From Erigeron canadensis (lineage: Eukaryota; Streptophyta; Magnoliopsida; Asterales; Asteraceae): a stretch of 64,000 nt of DNA. The notes beneath the pieces were generated by a model. The model did not search any database and was not told where the DNA came from. It was given only the letters and a program-made list of their open reading frames with translations. Shown piece by piece: positions 9,482 to 20,020 of the stretch. A program made the position numbers and the translations under genes. Location of the stretch: the NCBI RefSeq assembly GCF_010389155.1, contig NC_057764.1:12400001-12464000 (forward strand), given 5' to 3'. How positions within the stretch are numbered: the first letter of the stretch is position 1; every line of letters starts with the position of its first letter.

Positions 9482-10504
9482 GTGTCACTTAAGCGTTCGA
9501 TAACCATGTTCTACTACCCTTAAAGACTTTTTAGTAAAAATCCAAGGTCACAATAGACTTCTTGTTAACTCAATAATTACAAAAATGCAATTGTGAGACC
9601 TACGTTCAAAGCTGGAAATGATGTTTGCAATGGAAGGATTTCCATTTGATCATCGTGAAATATCAATTAAGATATCACTACAAATGTTTCGGCTATATCA
9701 TAAAGATAAGCATGTATATCACAAAGATATGACGCAAATGTGTCCTAAAGAATGAATAACGATCAAATTAATGATCAATTATGAGAGCTCTAGACACAAA
9801 GTGATCAAATGAAGTCGGGGACTGGAGCAGAGTGTCACCCTTTTTCAATATTAATATCTTCCAAATGAAGAGTCAATAGAAATGAGAAAATCTCCGTGAG
9901 AAGTAAAACAAGCATTTGTTAAGAAACACTTGAGTGGTTAGGTAAAGATGTGCATCGCTTCATTGGGTCCATGAAGGCTTCTTCAATATTGAGATATCAA
10001 CAAATGACATCCGAAAGAAATGTGTTTTACCCGGCGATTTGAGAATTTTAGGGAAGGGTATCAATTCTTTTAACCCTTTTCTCACAACATTATCACCATA
10101 ACCTCTCACTTTTCGACTTTACTCCCTCCAACTTAGTTGCACAAATTCATCATCACTCAAAAATACCCTCACTTTCTAATGAAAGAAGTGAATACTCCGG
10201 GGTTAGAACTCATCGGCGATGATGAAATTCATGGAGTATATTTTTGAGAAAAACCTAGTCGCTCATGTGCAAACTAAACACCGAACTTCCTTTGAAAAAA
10301 AATTCATCAAATGTGAAAAAAAATATTTAAACAACACATTTGAAGTTTGAAAGATATTTGAAATCACAAACTTCCCCTTAATCTATGCAAATATAGATCA
10401 AAAAGATTTTCAAAGAAAAAGTGGAGCAAAAATGATTTGTGTGAAATCAAAAAAAGTTTTATGAAAAGTGAACTCAATCAATTGTTCAAGATGAGACAAC
10501 TCAG

Positions 10505-10522
10505 GAGTACACAAAGGCGTTC
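10505..10522 (-). promoter_or_regulatory. GAACGCCTT box, C2 copy 2
   Basis: Minus strand GAACGCCTTTGTGTACTC. Read from the pol stop this is the second of two copies; the other is at 10631-10646. Confidence 0.5.
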
Positions 10523-10630
10523 AATCCTTTGCTTCTCATATCAACAATTGAGAGTTTTTTGAAACAGGTGTAACAAAATTGCAATCAACATCTTATATTA
10601 CACATATACATTCATATAAGACCACTTGGA

Positions 10631-10646
10631 AGTACACAAAGGCGTT
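10631..10646 (-). promoter_or_regulatory. GAACGCCTT box, C2 copy 1
   Basis: Minus strand GAACGCCTTTGTGTACT, about 365 nt after the RNase H stop. Confidence 0.5.
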
Positions 10647-10740
10647 CAATTCCGTGTTATCTTATATCAATTTATATGTATAATAACATGATTTAATTCC
10701 AATTTTGAAAGATAAATAATTTTCTTTTTAAAACCAGGTT

Positions 10741-10866
10741 GCATACAGAGTATATGCAAACTATTTTTGAAATATATCATTTAAGCACAGATTACATACA
10801 TAGTATATGTAAGCTACTTTAAAATTAATAGTTTAATGAAGAACGGGTTGCATACAGAATATATGC
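10741..10866. repeat. Three palindromes with co-varying arms in C2
   Basis: GCATACAGAGTATATGC (10741-10757), ACATACATAGTATATGT (10794-10810) and GCATACAGAATATATGC (10850-10866), spaced 53 and 56 bp. In the middle copy both outer bases change together (G...C to A...T), keeping the inverted repeat. Confidence 0.7.
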
Positions 10867-11011
10867 AAGCCATTTTGAAATAAAAGAAAAGAAAATTAAG
10901 AAAATCTTTTTGTTATTTTTCAAAATTTTTATTTTTGTATTTGAATTTCGTTTTTCAACTTTTTATGATTTTTGAAAAATGAATCAAGAATTCCTTCCAT
11001 GGTAAAGTGAA

Positions 11012-11551
11012 TCAAGGATCAAGATTTAGCATACCCAGTTTAGAGATTAAGAAATTAAACCTCTTTTCGTCCAGTGGTTTTGAGAACAAATCAACGAGTT
11101 GGTAATCAGTTCCCACGAAGTAGAGTTCGATGTCACCTTTCTCAACATGATCTTTGAGAAAATGATATCTCACATCAATGTGCTTTGAGCGTGAGTGGTT
11201 GACTGAGTTGACAGCAATTGCAATGGCACTTTGAGAATCACAATAGATAGGGATACGATCATATTTCAGACCATAATCGGTAAGTTGTGTTTTAATCCAT
11301 AACACTTGAGCACAACAACTAGCAGCAGCCACATATTCAGCTTCTACTGTTGATAGTGATACACAATTTTGCTTCTTGGATGACCAACTTACAATCTTAT
11401 CCCCTAAGAATTGTAAAGTACCAGATGTGCTCTTGCGATCAAGCTTACAACCTACATGATCTGCATCTGAATAGACAGTTAAATTGAATCCGGTATCCCT
11501 TGGATACCAGAGACCAAGATTGGGTGTACCCTTCAGATAACGAAAAATTCA
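11012..11551 (-). pseudogene. pol: C2 pol: RNase H
   Basis: The frame continues from the RT segment after a TGA at 11551-11549, in the context A-V-K-stop-I-F-R-Y, where the family has Arg (a CGA-to-TGA change). RNase H signatures follow: YSDADHVGCKLDRKSTSG, STVEAEY and YCDSQSAIAIA, ending in FSKPLDEKRF and a short tail to the stop at 11012. Catalytic Asp/Glu positions are retained. Confidence 0.85.
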
Positions 11552-12706
11552 TTTCACAGCTTGGTAATGTAAATTAGTCGGAGCGGCTTGATACCTGACA
11601 CACATACATGTTGCAAACATAATAGTTGGGCGAGATGCTGTAAGATACAACAACGAACCAATCATGCTTCTATACCTCTTTTGGTCAAATGGTTTCCCAT
11701 TTTTATCAGCATTAATGTTTGTACGAGCAGCCATTGGGGTTGAAATTGAAGAACATGTAGTCATATCAAACTTTTTCAACATATCCTTTATGTACTTACC
11801 TTGTGATATAAAGATACCAGTTGGTAATTGTTTGATTTGTAATCCCAAAAAGTAATTCATTTCTCCAATCATGCTCATTTCAAAATGATTGACCATTAGA
11901 GATGAAAAATTTCGGCAAAAAGTTTGACTGGTTGACCCAAAAATAATGTCATCAACATATATTTGGACGAGTAAAACATGTTTACCTTGCTTACGAATAA
12001 ACAGGGTAGGATCAATAGTACCTTTGGTATAGCCTCCTTTGAGTAAGAAAGTAGATAAGGAATCATACCATGCTCGGGGTGCCTGCTTTAAACCATAGAG
12101 AGCTTTGTCCAACCCGTAGACATGGTTTGGCCTTTTAGGATCAACAAAACCTTCAGGTTGCTCCACGTAAACTTCTTCTTTGAGTTCTCCATTCAAGAAT
12201 GCTGTCTTCACATCCATTTGAAACACAGTGAAGTAACCCTTTGCAACCAATCTAGCTTTGTTCCTTACTACAACTCCATTTTCATCCTTCTTGTTCTTGA
12301 AAATGCACTTAGTGCGAATTGGTTCTTTTTTCCTTGGATTTGGAACCAATCTCCATACCTTCAGTCTCTCAAACTGAGCTAATTCTTCTTGCATTGCTTT
12401 AACCCACTCTGGATCACAAAGAGCTTCAGAGATAGTTTTGGGTTCGATGTTACTCAGTGAAAGTGCAACAAGACACTCATTGACTGTAGTACGGGTGGAA
12501 ACACCAGCTTGTGGATCTCCGATGATCTGTTTTGTAAGATGATTTTTGCGCATACGTGACCACTTGTTGTCATGAGGAAGAGGATCTTGTTGATGAATGT
12601 CAACATTATCATCATTAAATCCAGAGTTCTGTTGAGAAATGGAATCATAGCTTGGAAGGACTCTTTCCTCAAAGTTTGGATGATCAAAATCCAGTGGTAC
12701 ATACAC
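11549..12706 (-). pseudogene. pol: C2 pol: reverse transcriptase with internal deletion
   Basis: 385 codons. It has the linker, [22 protein letters not shown], then [12 protein letters not shown] joined directly to [17 protein letters not shown]. Comparison with C1, C7 and C8 shows that about 30 residues holding the DExFAPVAR block are missing while the frame is kept (near 12230). QMDVKTAF and [10 protein letters not shown] remain. The start is set by a frameshift from the integrase frame near 12706. An RT lacking this segment is unlikely to fold normally. Confidence 0.85.
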
Positions 12707-13950
12707 ATTGGAGTATTTGATGGATTTGTTGTTTGGGTGATTTGAGAAGGTTGTTCTTGAACATTCTTTTGAGAATAATTATTACTTGAAGTTGATTCTT
12801 CTTGCTCTGCAGAATTTGAAGATGATTCATGATTGTTGTCAAGAACTGATTCATTTGTTTGAATAGGGTCATTGTTCGGAATTGGTTTATTGATGACTTG
12901 AGGTTCCTTTTCTTGAGTCGGTTTTGAGTTATAGAATTCTTCGAAAAGAATATCTAGCTCTTCACTTGTTGGAGTTGGATATTTCTTGAACTTTGAAGCT
13001 AAGGTAGATGTCCTTGAGGAAGTACTTGAAGTACTTGGTTCACTAATTGTTGGTAGCAAACTTTCTTGTTCAAATATCATGCCAGACATCTCGTCAAACC
13101 AAACGTTCATGGTTTCTTGAATCGTGTTTGTTCGACGATTAAAGATGCGATATGCAATCGATGTCTTTGAGTAACCAACAAAGTAACCTTCGTTACCTTT
13201 CCTTTCAAACTTTCCAACATTTTCCCGATCATTCAAGGTATAACAGACACACCTAAAAATATGGAAGTAATTGATGTTGGGTTTGCGTTTGTTAATAACC
13301 TCATAAGGAGTCTTCTCATGACGCTGATTGATGATGGACCGATTTTGAGTGTGACAGGCAGTGTCAACAGCTTCAGCCCACATGTTTGATGGTAATTTGG
13401 AATAAGCAATCATTGTTCTTGCTGCTTCCACCAGCGTACAGTTTCTCCTTTCAACGACACCATGTTGTTGCGGGGTACGAACAACAGAGAATTGGTGAGT
13501 AATGCCTTTTGATTTGCGAAATTCATTGAAGATGGCATTTTTGAACTCAGTACCGTTATCTGAACGGATATAACGGACTGGAAGTTGAAGATTCACTTGA
13601 GTAGAAGTGATGAAATTTATCAAAATTTGAGTTGTTTCATCTTTTGAAGCAAGAAACTTGACCCAGGTGTATCTTGAATAATCATCAACGATAACCAGAA
13701 TATATCTCTTCCCGTTTCTGCTTTGTACTTTCATAGGCCCACAAAGATCTATGTGAAGCAAATGAAGAGGTGCCAAAGTGTGTGGAATTTTCTTTGGTTT
13801 ATGAGAAGTTCTCTTGATCTTCCCAATTGCACAAGAAGGACAGACATGCTCACTCTCATATTTGTAGTCAGGCAAGCCTATTACAAGTTGCTTGTTGACT
13901 AAAGCATTGATGGTTTGATAATTCAAGTGAGAAAGCCTTCTATGCCACAA
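12707..13950 (-). pseudogene. pol: C2 pol: integrase
   Basis: It begins at the zinc-binding WHRRLSHLNYQ...CPSCAIGK motif (HHCC), then the catalytic core: HIDLCGP, VRYIRSDNGTEF and the Glu in VERRNCTLVEAARTM. After the core is a Ser/Thr/Asn-rich linker. The frame is lost near 12706, where the RT frame takes over. Upstream the same frame continues into the protease relic with stops. Confidence 0.85.
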
Positions 13951-14350
13951 CCAAGAATTCTTTGAAGTAGCTTTTCAAACAAGACAGATATTATCAGTTG
14001 GTTAGTTATCTTCAAGATTAACTGTGAAAAGATTATCTTCACGATCTCCGCATAGGATATCAATTCCATCTAGAGTTTGGACTTTGCATAGAGATTGTCG
14101 AAAAAGAACTTGAAGGTTGTTGTCACAGAACTATTCAACATAATGAACTTTCTTAATGACAATTCCGTTTCTCTCAATATCTCCATAACCTAGAATTGGA
14201 GCGAAATTGTTTTTTCCAAAACGAACAGTTCCCATGAATCTTTCAACAAATTCTTGAGCAATGATTTATTGCCAGTCATGTGTTTTGAACACCCGGAATC
14301 GAGTATCCATACACAGATGGTTATTTCCTGCAATAAAAAATTTAACCAAC
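13951..14350 (-). pseudogene. pol: C2 pol: protease relic
   Basis: Around 14310-14260 one frame reads WILDSGCSKHMTG, the copia protease active site with Asp-Ser-Gly intact. Downstream are an F-G-x-x-N-FAPILGYG block and GIDILCGDRED. Several stops and a frameshift near 14310 interrupt it, so no product is possible. Confidence 0.65.
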
Positions 14351-14389
14351 TTTAGGTACCCACTTAAAGACGGGTCCTTTGTGGTTAGT

Positions 14390-15028
14390 TTACACAGGCA
14401 GGGGGTATAACTTAGGAGATGCATACAAACATGCTTTCGAATCAACATACTTGTTAACAAGCACATTATCAACAAGCACATTTGGATTAAACAAACGAAT
14501 ATTAACACACGAATCAAAAGTAACATGTCTACCACCATTCAACCCATACAAATAAAATCGAGAATTAACATTGTTTACACCTTTACAAGGCATTGCCTTG
14601 GCATCATTAACATTTGTTTTCAAAGATGACTTAAAAGATAAATTGTTTGAAACATCAGAAACAAGTTTCTTCTTACTACCCGCTTTTCTCCTTTGCCTTT
14701 TCTTCATTTTCTCAACTTTAGTGATCTTAGGTACTAATGACTTAGCTACCCATTTAGACTCACTAATCAAGCTCTTTCCACCTGTTGGATTGACACTAAG
14801 AAGATTAGAACGAGAGTTTTGAAGCACTTTTATCTTTTTAGACTCTTTTGAAGGTGCAGAAACTTCTTGTTTGTTAGGTTTATCGTGAGAAAACCAGCCA
14901 TATCTATCCCTATATCTAGTTGCACCTTTTGTAGTATCCCTAGTTAGCAAAACAGAGCTAGTCCTAGACACTTTAGAAATTGAACTAGAATGAGAGCTAG
15001 ACGAAGAAACATTTGAATTGATTTCCAA
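14390..15028 (-). pseudogene. gag: C2 gag C-terminal basic region
   Basis: 212 codons, rich in Ser, Lys and Asn: Ser-rich start, then RYRDRYGWFSHDKP, a Lys/Arg cluster near residue 120 and the block RFYLYGLNGGRHVTFDSC. It follows the coiled coil after a frameshift near 15020 and leads into the protease relic, so it belongs to the Gag-Pol junction. No enzymatic motif. Confidence 0.55.
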
Positions 15029-16440
15029 AAATTACCCAATTGATTTCCAAACGTTTCAACTTGTTTGGTTTTAACATGCTTTTCCGGGGTAGGACACTTT
15101 GTTTTTAACTTATTGATTCTTGGTTTGGTGACAGTCTTTGGTTCAGTCTTGATGAGTTTGGAAATAACCCGTTTCTTTGAATAATATGAAGTTGGAGCTT
15201 TGAAAAACCATTTTGGAGATTCCTTTTTTGATTTAACTTTGATTTTGGTAGATTCAATCTTTTTCTCAGTTTCAGAATCAAAAACATATTCTCCCTCCAT
15301 GAATTTATCAAAATCATTTTTGGTGAATGGTGAAACCGGAGAGAATTTTGAAAAATCAGGAGTTTTGTTTTCCAACTTCACACTATTGGTTGTCTCAGGA
15401 ATAAAATCAACTTGAACTGACACATCTTTGGTTTCACAAGAAAATTGAGTAGAAGTATCAACACGTATACTAGCACAAAGCTTAGGGTGAACAACTAACT
15501 CTTCAGGAAACTCACAAGTGAAAAACCTAAAGTAGTACCATATCAAAACTAAACTATGCGCAAGTTCGTCATAAGATAAATTAGATTGCACATAATCATC
15601 AGCTATTACAGTAGCAGCATTTTGACATGAACACTCAAAAGAATCAGTCAAGGTTTGGGTAGAGGAAACAGTAGATGAAACACAAGTAGTCTGAGTGGAA
15701 TGGTCTACTAATAGACTGAAATCAGTTTGAGTAGAAACACTAACATAAACTTTCTTGATATCAACAACAACTGATTCATTCTTTGAATTCGGTTTTTGAG
15801 ACTGTAGATTATTAATAAGTTTTTGTTGAGATTCCACCTTTTGTTGTAAACCTTCTATTTGTTTTTCCAAAAATGTGGATGGAACATATAATTTAGTTGG
15901 TTTAGGTGGGGAAACGACAGATTCTTGGTTTTGAAAATTAGATGCAATCTCTTCTAATTCAAAAATTGATGACTTTTTCGTTTCGTAAGAAGTATTGATG
16001 GCATCATAATTAACCAAAAATTTATTGTTTTGAATTTTCTCAACTTCATCAGTCTCAAATTCGTCATCCAATGGACGAATGAATTGTTGAACCATACCAA
16101 GTCTTAAAAACTTTTCATCATACAAGGGTTCGATCTTGTCTTCGGCTTTTTGCAATGGAGTGATAGTCTCAAATCCCAACCCAAGAAGAAGTTCTGATTT
16201 ATCAATCTTTGACTTATTGAAATAGGCAGTGAAATCCAAAAGAGGGTTTTGTTCAACTTTGTACAACTTTTCTTGATAGAAAAGTATATTCTTTTTATGT
16301 TCCTCAATTTGTCTTTCAAGATTTTCAATCTCAACGCCTTTCAAAAAACAGTTATGATTTAAATTAGAAACTTTTCTTTCAAGTTCAATTGTTTTTGGTG
16401 TAGCTTCTTGAAGCTTCTTATTCAGAATATCAACATCCAT
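15029..16440 (-). pseudogene. gag: C2 gag coiled-coil region
   Basis: About 470 codons. The first 70 are coiled coil (LNKKLQEATPKTIELERKV and onward); a second coil lies near residue 190 (Gln/Lys/Leu). Between and after are three short iterated Ser/Thr blocks of the form S-T-Q-T/D-F (near residues 235, 250 and 335). The ATG at 16440 is internal: the frame runs back in frame to a TAA at 16545-16543 and beyond it to the next feature. Its role in the family is Gag multimerisation. Confidence 0.6.
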
Positions 16441-16542
16441 TTGTCTTGCATTTGCACGAAGCCATTCATTGGTCTTTTGAACTTCAAGATCTTGATTGGC
16501 TTTTTCAAGATCAAGAATGGTCTTTTCTAAATTATGACACTT

Positions 16543-16944
16543 TTACAATAACTTAGAGTCAGGAGACGCATTCATTTCACATTCTTTAACCAACATTTGT
16601 TCTTTATAGTTTTGAAATTCTTGTTTCATAGCATCATACTCAAAAAGTAGTTTAGAATTTTCTTCAAGAAGTTTTGTATACTCCCTTTTTGAAAATAAAA
16701 TGCTATTTTTTAATTTCTTGTTTTTGTTGGCTAAAGAAGTGTAATGATTCGTCAAGTTTGATAAGACAATTCTACAAGACTCTTTATCCTTAATTGATGA
16801 AAAAGTAGAGTCGAGATTTACCTCATCATCGAGATATTCCTCGTCAGTGTTGTCAGCCTCCAACACTTTGTCTTTGCTCAACCTTGCCATGAAACATACA
16901 TTGGCAGACAGATCTTCATCTTCATCTTCATCTTCAGGAGTCAA
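16543..16944 (-). pseudogene. gag: C2 gag fragment, 5'-truncated
   Basis: 133 codons: acidic start with repeated Glu-Asp, then SANVCFMARLSKDKV (compare VCFVALE in C1 and CFMAKEAS in C4), then coiled coil. The stop at 16543 is a TAA in frame with the 16440 segment. The beginning is not a natural start, because the sequence ends at the junction with C3. Confidence 0.6.
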
Positions 16945-16946
16945 TA

Positions 16947-17986
16947 CATGTCACATTTGATGAGTCAAATGAAGCAATCACTAAAAGTCCAACCCTTAAT
17001 TCTCCCCCAGAAAGTCCAATTATCTTTGGTGAATCTGATCCTATCAACTACAATAAAGATTCATCTAAAGATGTTTCCAGTCATTCTGACTTGGAACCAG
17101 TGCAATTTGAAAAACCTTCCAGTAATACTTTATTCTATCCTTCAATAAGTTTCAAACTACCCTCTGAACTTGTTATTGGATCAGATGTTCGTACTACTCC
17201 TACAGTATCAGATTTAATTGATTTTGAGCCAGTAATCTAAGAAATGCCTTTAAATGAAGAATTTCATGATGCAAATCGTGACCTTACAGATTCTGATGAA
17301 GATGCTGAAGTTGTCTGGCAAGATCCTACTCCAGAGAATCAATTGAACTCTTGCACTGATATTGTTGTAAGATTCAATCCTGGTCAATACTCTAAGTGGA
17401 CAAAAGCTCACCCAATCAACCAGATTATCGGTGACTCCAGTAGAGGGGTTCAGACCAGAAGTGCCTCTAGTGAACAATGTTTATATGTCAGCTTCTTATC
17501 ACTGATTGAACCGAAGAAGATTGAGGAGGCAATGAATGACCCAAGCTGGGTGATAGCTATGCAAGAAGAGCTTCACCAGTTCGAACGAAATAAAGTTTGG
17601 AATCTGGTTCCTCCTCAAGTTGGCAAGAAAGAACTAATTGGAACCAGATGGGTCTTCAGGAATAAGGTTGACGAAGATGGTCATGTGATCAGAAATAAGG
17701 CCAGATTGGTGGCACAAGGGTACGTCCAGACAGACCTTGACTTTGAAGAATCATTTGTACCAGTAGCAAGGTTAGAAGCCATCAGAATTTTTTTAGCCTT
17801 TGTTGCTTATCATAAGTTCAAGGTCTACCAGATGGATGTAAAAAGTGCATTTTTGAATAGAGAATTAGAAGAAGAAGTTTTTGTCAAGCAACCTCCAGGC
17901 TTCATTGATGAAAAGCATCCACATTGGGTATATTGTCTGGACAAGGCACTGTATGGCCTCAGACAAGCCCCTCGAGCCTGGTAGGA
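16947..17986 (+). pseudogene. pol: C3 pol: integrase-RT linker and N-terminal RT
   Basis: The frame is open from the junction through a TAA at 17238-17240 to the TAG at 17984-17986 (before D-T-L-T-K). The linker contains VTFDESNEAI and PSISFKLP, matching C1. RT follows with [24 protein letters not shown] and [12 protein letters not shown] blocks and [10 protein letters not shown]. The TAG sits where the family has Tyr after RAW. Confidence 0.85.
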
Positions 17987-18210
17987 TACTCTGACCAAAC
18001 ACTTATCAGAAAATGGTTTCAAAAGAGGTGCAATTGACAATACCTTATTTATTCTTCGTGAAAGAGGTAATCTTCTGTTGGTATAAGTTTATGTTGATGA
18101 TATTATTTTTGGTTCTACTGATGAATCTTTGTGCAAGAAATTTTCAAAAATCATGTCTTCAAAATTTGAAATGAGTTTAATGGGTGAATTAACATTTTTC
18201 TTGGACTCCA
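17987..18210 (+). pseudogene. pol: C3 pol: RT catalytic segment
   Basis: It continues the same frame: TLTKHLSENGF, then a TAA just before [11 protein letters not shown] (about 18084-18116). The YVDD box is intact. Near 18205 a one-base deletion in the FFLGLQI region shifts the frame into the next segment. Confidence 0.8.
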
Positions 18211-19030
18211 GATTAAACAAACCAGTGATGGTATTTTTATTAATCAAGAAAAATATGTTAGAGATATTTTAAAAAAATTCGATATGAATTCTTCACCTTC
18301 AAAGTCAACTCCAATTTCTGCACCTCTAACAATAGATTCTGACCCTGACGGGAAGCCAGTGAACACCACTATCTATAGAGGCATGATTGGTTCACTAATG
18401 TATTTAACTGCCAGTAGACCAGATATAATGTTTGCAACATGTCTTTGTGCTAGATATCAGTCTAACCCAAAAGAATCTCATATGGCGGCTGTAAAGCGCA
18501 TTTTGAAGTACCTTAAGGGTACTCCCAGTTTGAGTCTATGGTATCCCAAAGGCTCAGGCTTAGATCTAATGGGTTATTCCGATTCAAATCATGCAGGTTG
18601 TAAGATAGACAGGAAATCCACTACTGGTGGATGTCATTTCATTGGTGGCAAACTGGTGAGCTGGACCAGTAAGAAGCAAACTTCAGTTTTTTTATCCACT
18701 GCTGAAGCAGAATATGTGTCTGCAGCCAGTTGTAGTGCTCAGATACTCTGGATGAAGCACCAGTTGCTTGATTATGGTATTAAGTATTCAAAGACTCCTA
18801 TCTTTTGTGACAATACCAGTGCCATTGCGATCTCAAACAATCCAGTCATGCATTCCAAAACGAAACACATTGATGTCAGGTATCATTTTATTCGCGATCA
18901 TGTAATGAAGAATGATGTTGAAATCCACTTTATTCCCACTGATAAACAACTTGCTGACATTTTTACAAAACCTTTGGATGAGAAAACTTTTCAAAATCTT
19001 GTCAGTGAGTTGGGAATGTTGAACCCTTAA
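18211..19030 (+). pseudogene. pol: C3 pol: RT end and RNase H
   Basis: The reading frame is recovered after the 18205 frameshift; it is cleanly open from 18284 to the TAA at 19028. It carries SRPDIMFATCLCARYQ, YSDSNHAGCKIDRKSTTGG (the second D position of the C1 SDSD is SDSN here), STAEAEY, FCDNTSAIA and FTKPLDEKTF, ending LGMLNP as in C1. Confidence 0.85.
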
Positions 19031-19046
19031 TCTGGAACCTTGTTAT

Positions 19047-19064
19047 GAACGCCTTTGTGACACT
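19047..19064 (+). promoter_or_regulatory. GAACGCCTT box, C3 copy 1
   Basis: GAACGCCTTTGTGACACT, 17 nt after the pol stop. Confidence 0.5.
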
Positions 19065-19114
19065 GGCAGGGTTCTTTGATTCCAGATTTATAAATCTATA
19101 CCAGTAAAGCTATC

Positions 19115-19132
19115 AAACGCCTTTGTGATACT
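19115..19132 (+). promoter_or_regulatory. AACGCCTT box, C3 copy 2
   Basis: AAACGCCTTTGTGATACT, 68 nt after the first copy. Confidence 0.5.
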
Positions 19133-19293
19133 ATCTTTGCACAGATAGATTTATGGATCACCATTCCAGGGGGAAAGACTCACACCAAATTTTTTTTTTA
19201 TTAAAGCTTCAAGGGGAATTTATTAATTTATTTTCTCACTGGACAAATTTTTCTAAAAAAAAATAAAAATAAATAAATAAATAAATATTTCTA

Positions 19294-19420
19294 GTACCTT
19301 GTAAATGTGTCCCTCTCATTAATACTGGATAAGTTGATGCGCATGTTTGAAGTAACTTCAGTTACTTTGTAAATGTGTCCCTCTCATTTGTTTATATTAG
19401 TTGATGTGCGTGTTTGAGGA
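19294..19420 (+). repeat. About 72-bp tandem duplication in the C3 spacer
   Basis: Two units share TTGTAAATGTGTCCCTCTCA and AGTTGATG(C/T)GC(A/G)TGTTTGA. A third partial GTGTCCCTC lies near 19452. An A-rich AAATAAATAAATAAAT tract precedes it at 19260-19287. Confidence 0.7.
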
Positions 19421-19720
19421 TTACCAGAATGGTCAAATCTGGGTACTTACTAGAGTGTCCCTCCAGTGTACCATTAATGCATATTCTACTGGCCTAATCC
19501 ACCAGTGAAACTGGAGTGTCCAGTCAACCTCCAGATGCATTAAAATGAGTCTTTATTGTGTCAAATCATTTCTTTTTAATACTTAAGGATAGTGCATGCC
19601 AACCTTACAAATTTTTCATCTGGACAGTTATTGTTCAGCTTATGTGGCATCACATTTTCAATTTAAATGATGGTTTTGTTACATTGGGAAGACAAAAAGT
19701 GCAAGTGGGTAATTTTTGTG

Positions 19721-19850
19721 GGCTGTCAACCGTCATACATTTATGTGTGATGCGAAACATCAAATGCGGATGTCAAAACCGATCAAAACTATTTTGAACT
19801 TTTTCAAACTTACCGTTTTGAATTCCATTTTCTCTTTCTTCTATAAATAC
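19721..19850 (+). promoter_or_regulatory. Putative internal promoter of the C3 extra ORF
   Basis: A GTGGG...CAACCGTCATACATT block (19719-19740) lies about 117 bp upstream of TATAAATA (19842-19849). A CT-rich leader of about 145 nt then runs to the ATG at 20021. The same order (block, TATA, pyrimidine-rich leader, ATG-GCT-CCT-AAA) is found in C1. Confidence 0.45.
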
Positions 19851-20020
19851 CCACATTTACCTTCACTTTCAGATTCATCTCGAAAAATCATTTACTCCCA
19901 TATCTTCAAATTCCTTCATTTATTTTTTTCTTCATTTACTCTCCAATCATCATCATCTCTCTTATTAAATTTCTGTTTTCAATCTTAAATTCCTTCACTT
20001 TCATTTTCATAATATCTAAA

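Larger units (their letters stand above)
9482..11011 (-). other. C2 3' non-coding region
   Basis: No credible ORF. It holds three spaced palindromes (10741-10866), two GAACGCCTTTGTG boxes and AT-rich sequence. Unlike C1 and C3 there is no trace of the extra ORF. I could not identify an LTR boundary or polypurine tract here. Confidence 0.5.
9482..16944 (-). mobile_element. C2: Ty1/copia retrotransposon, decayed, without LTRs
   Basis: On the minus strand: gag C-terminal region (16944-14390), protease relic, integrase, RT, RNase H, then 1.5 kb of non-coding DNA. Its 5' end (LTR, PBS, capsid domain) is missing at the junction with C3 at 16945, and C1 begins at 9481, so its 3' LTR is absent or lies beyond C1. 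Lesions include in-frame stops, frameshifts and an in-frame deletion in RT. The large coiled-coil Gag again suggests the Sirevirus group. Confidence 0.85.

Noticed and set aside
12454..12706. C-terminal tail of the C2 integrase open frame
   Set aside because: Out-of-frame sequence; the RT frame covers the same bases with recognisable motifs.
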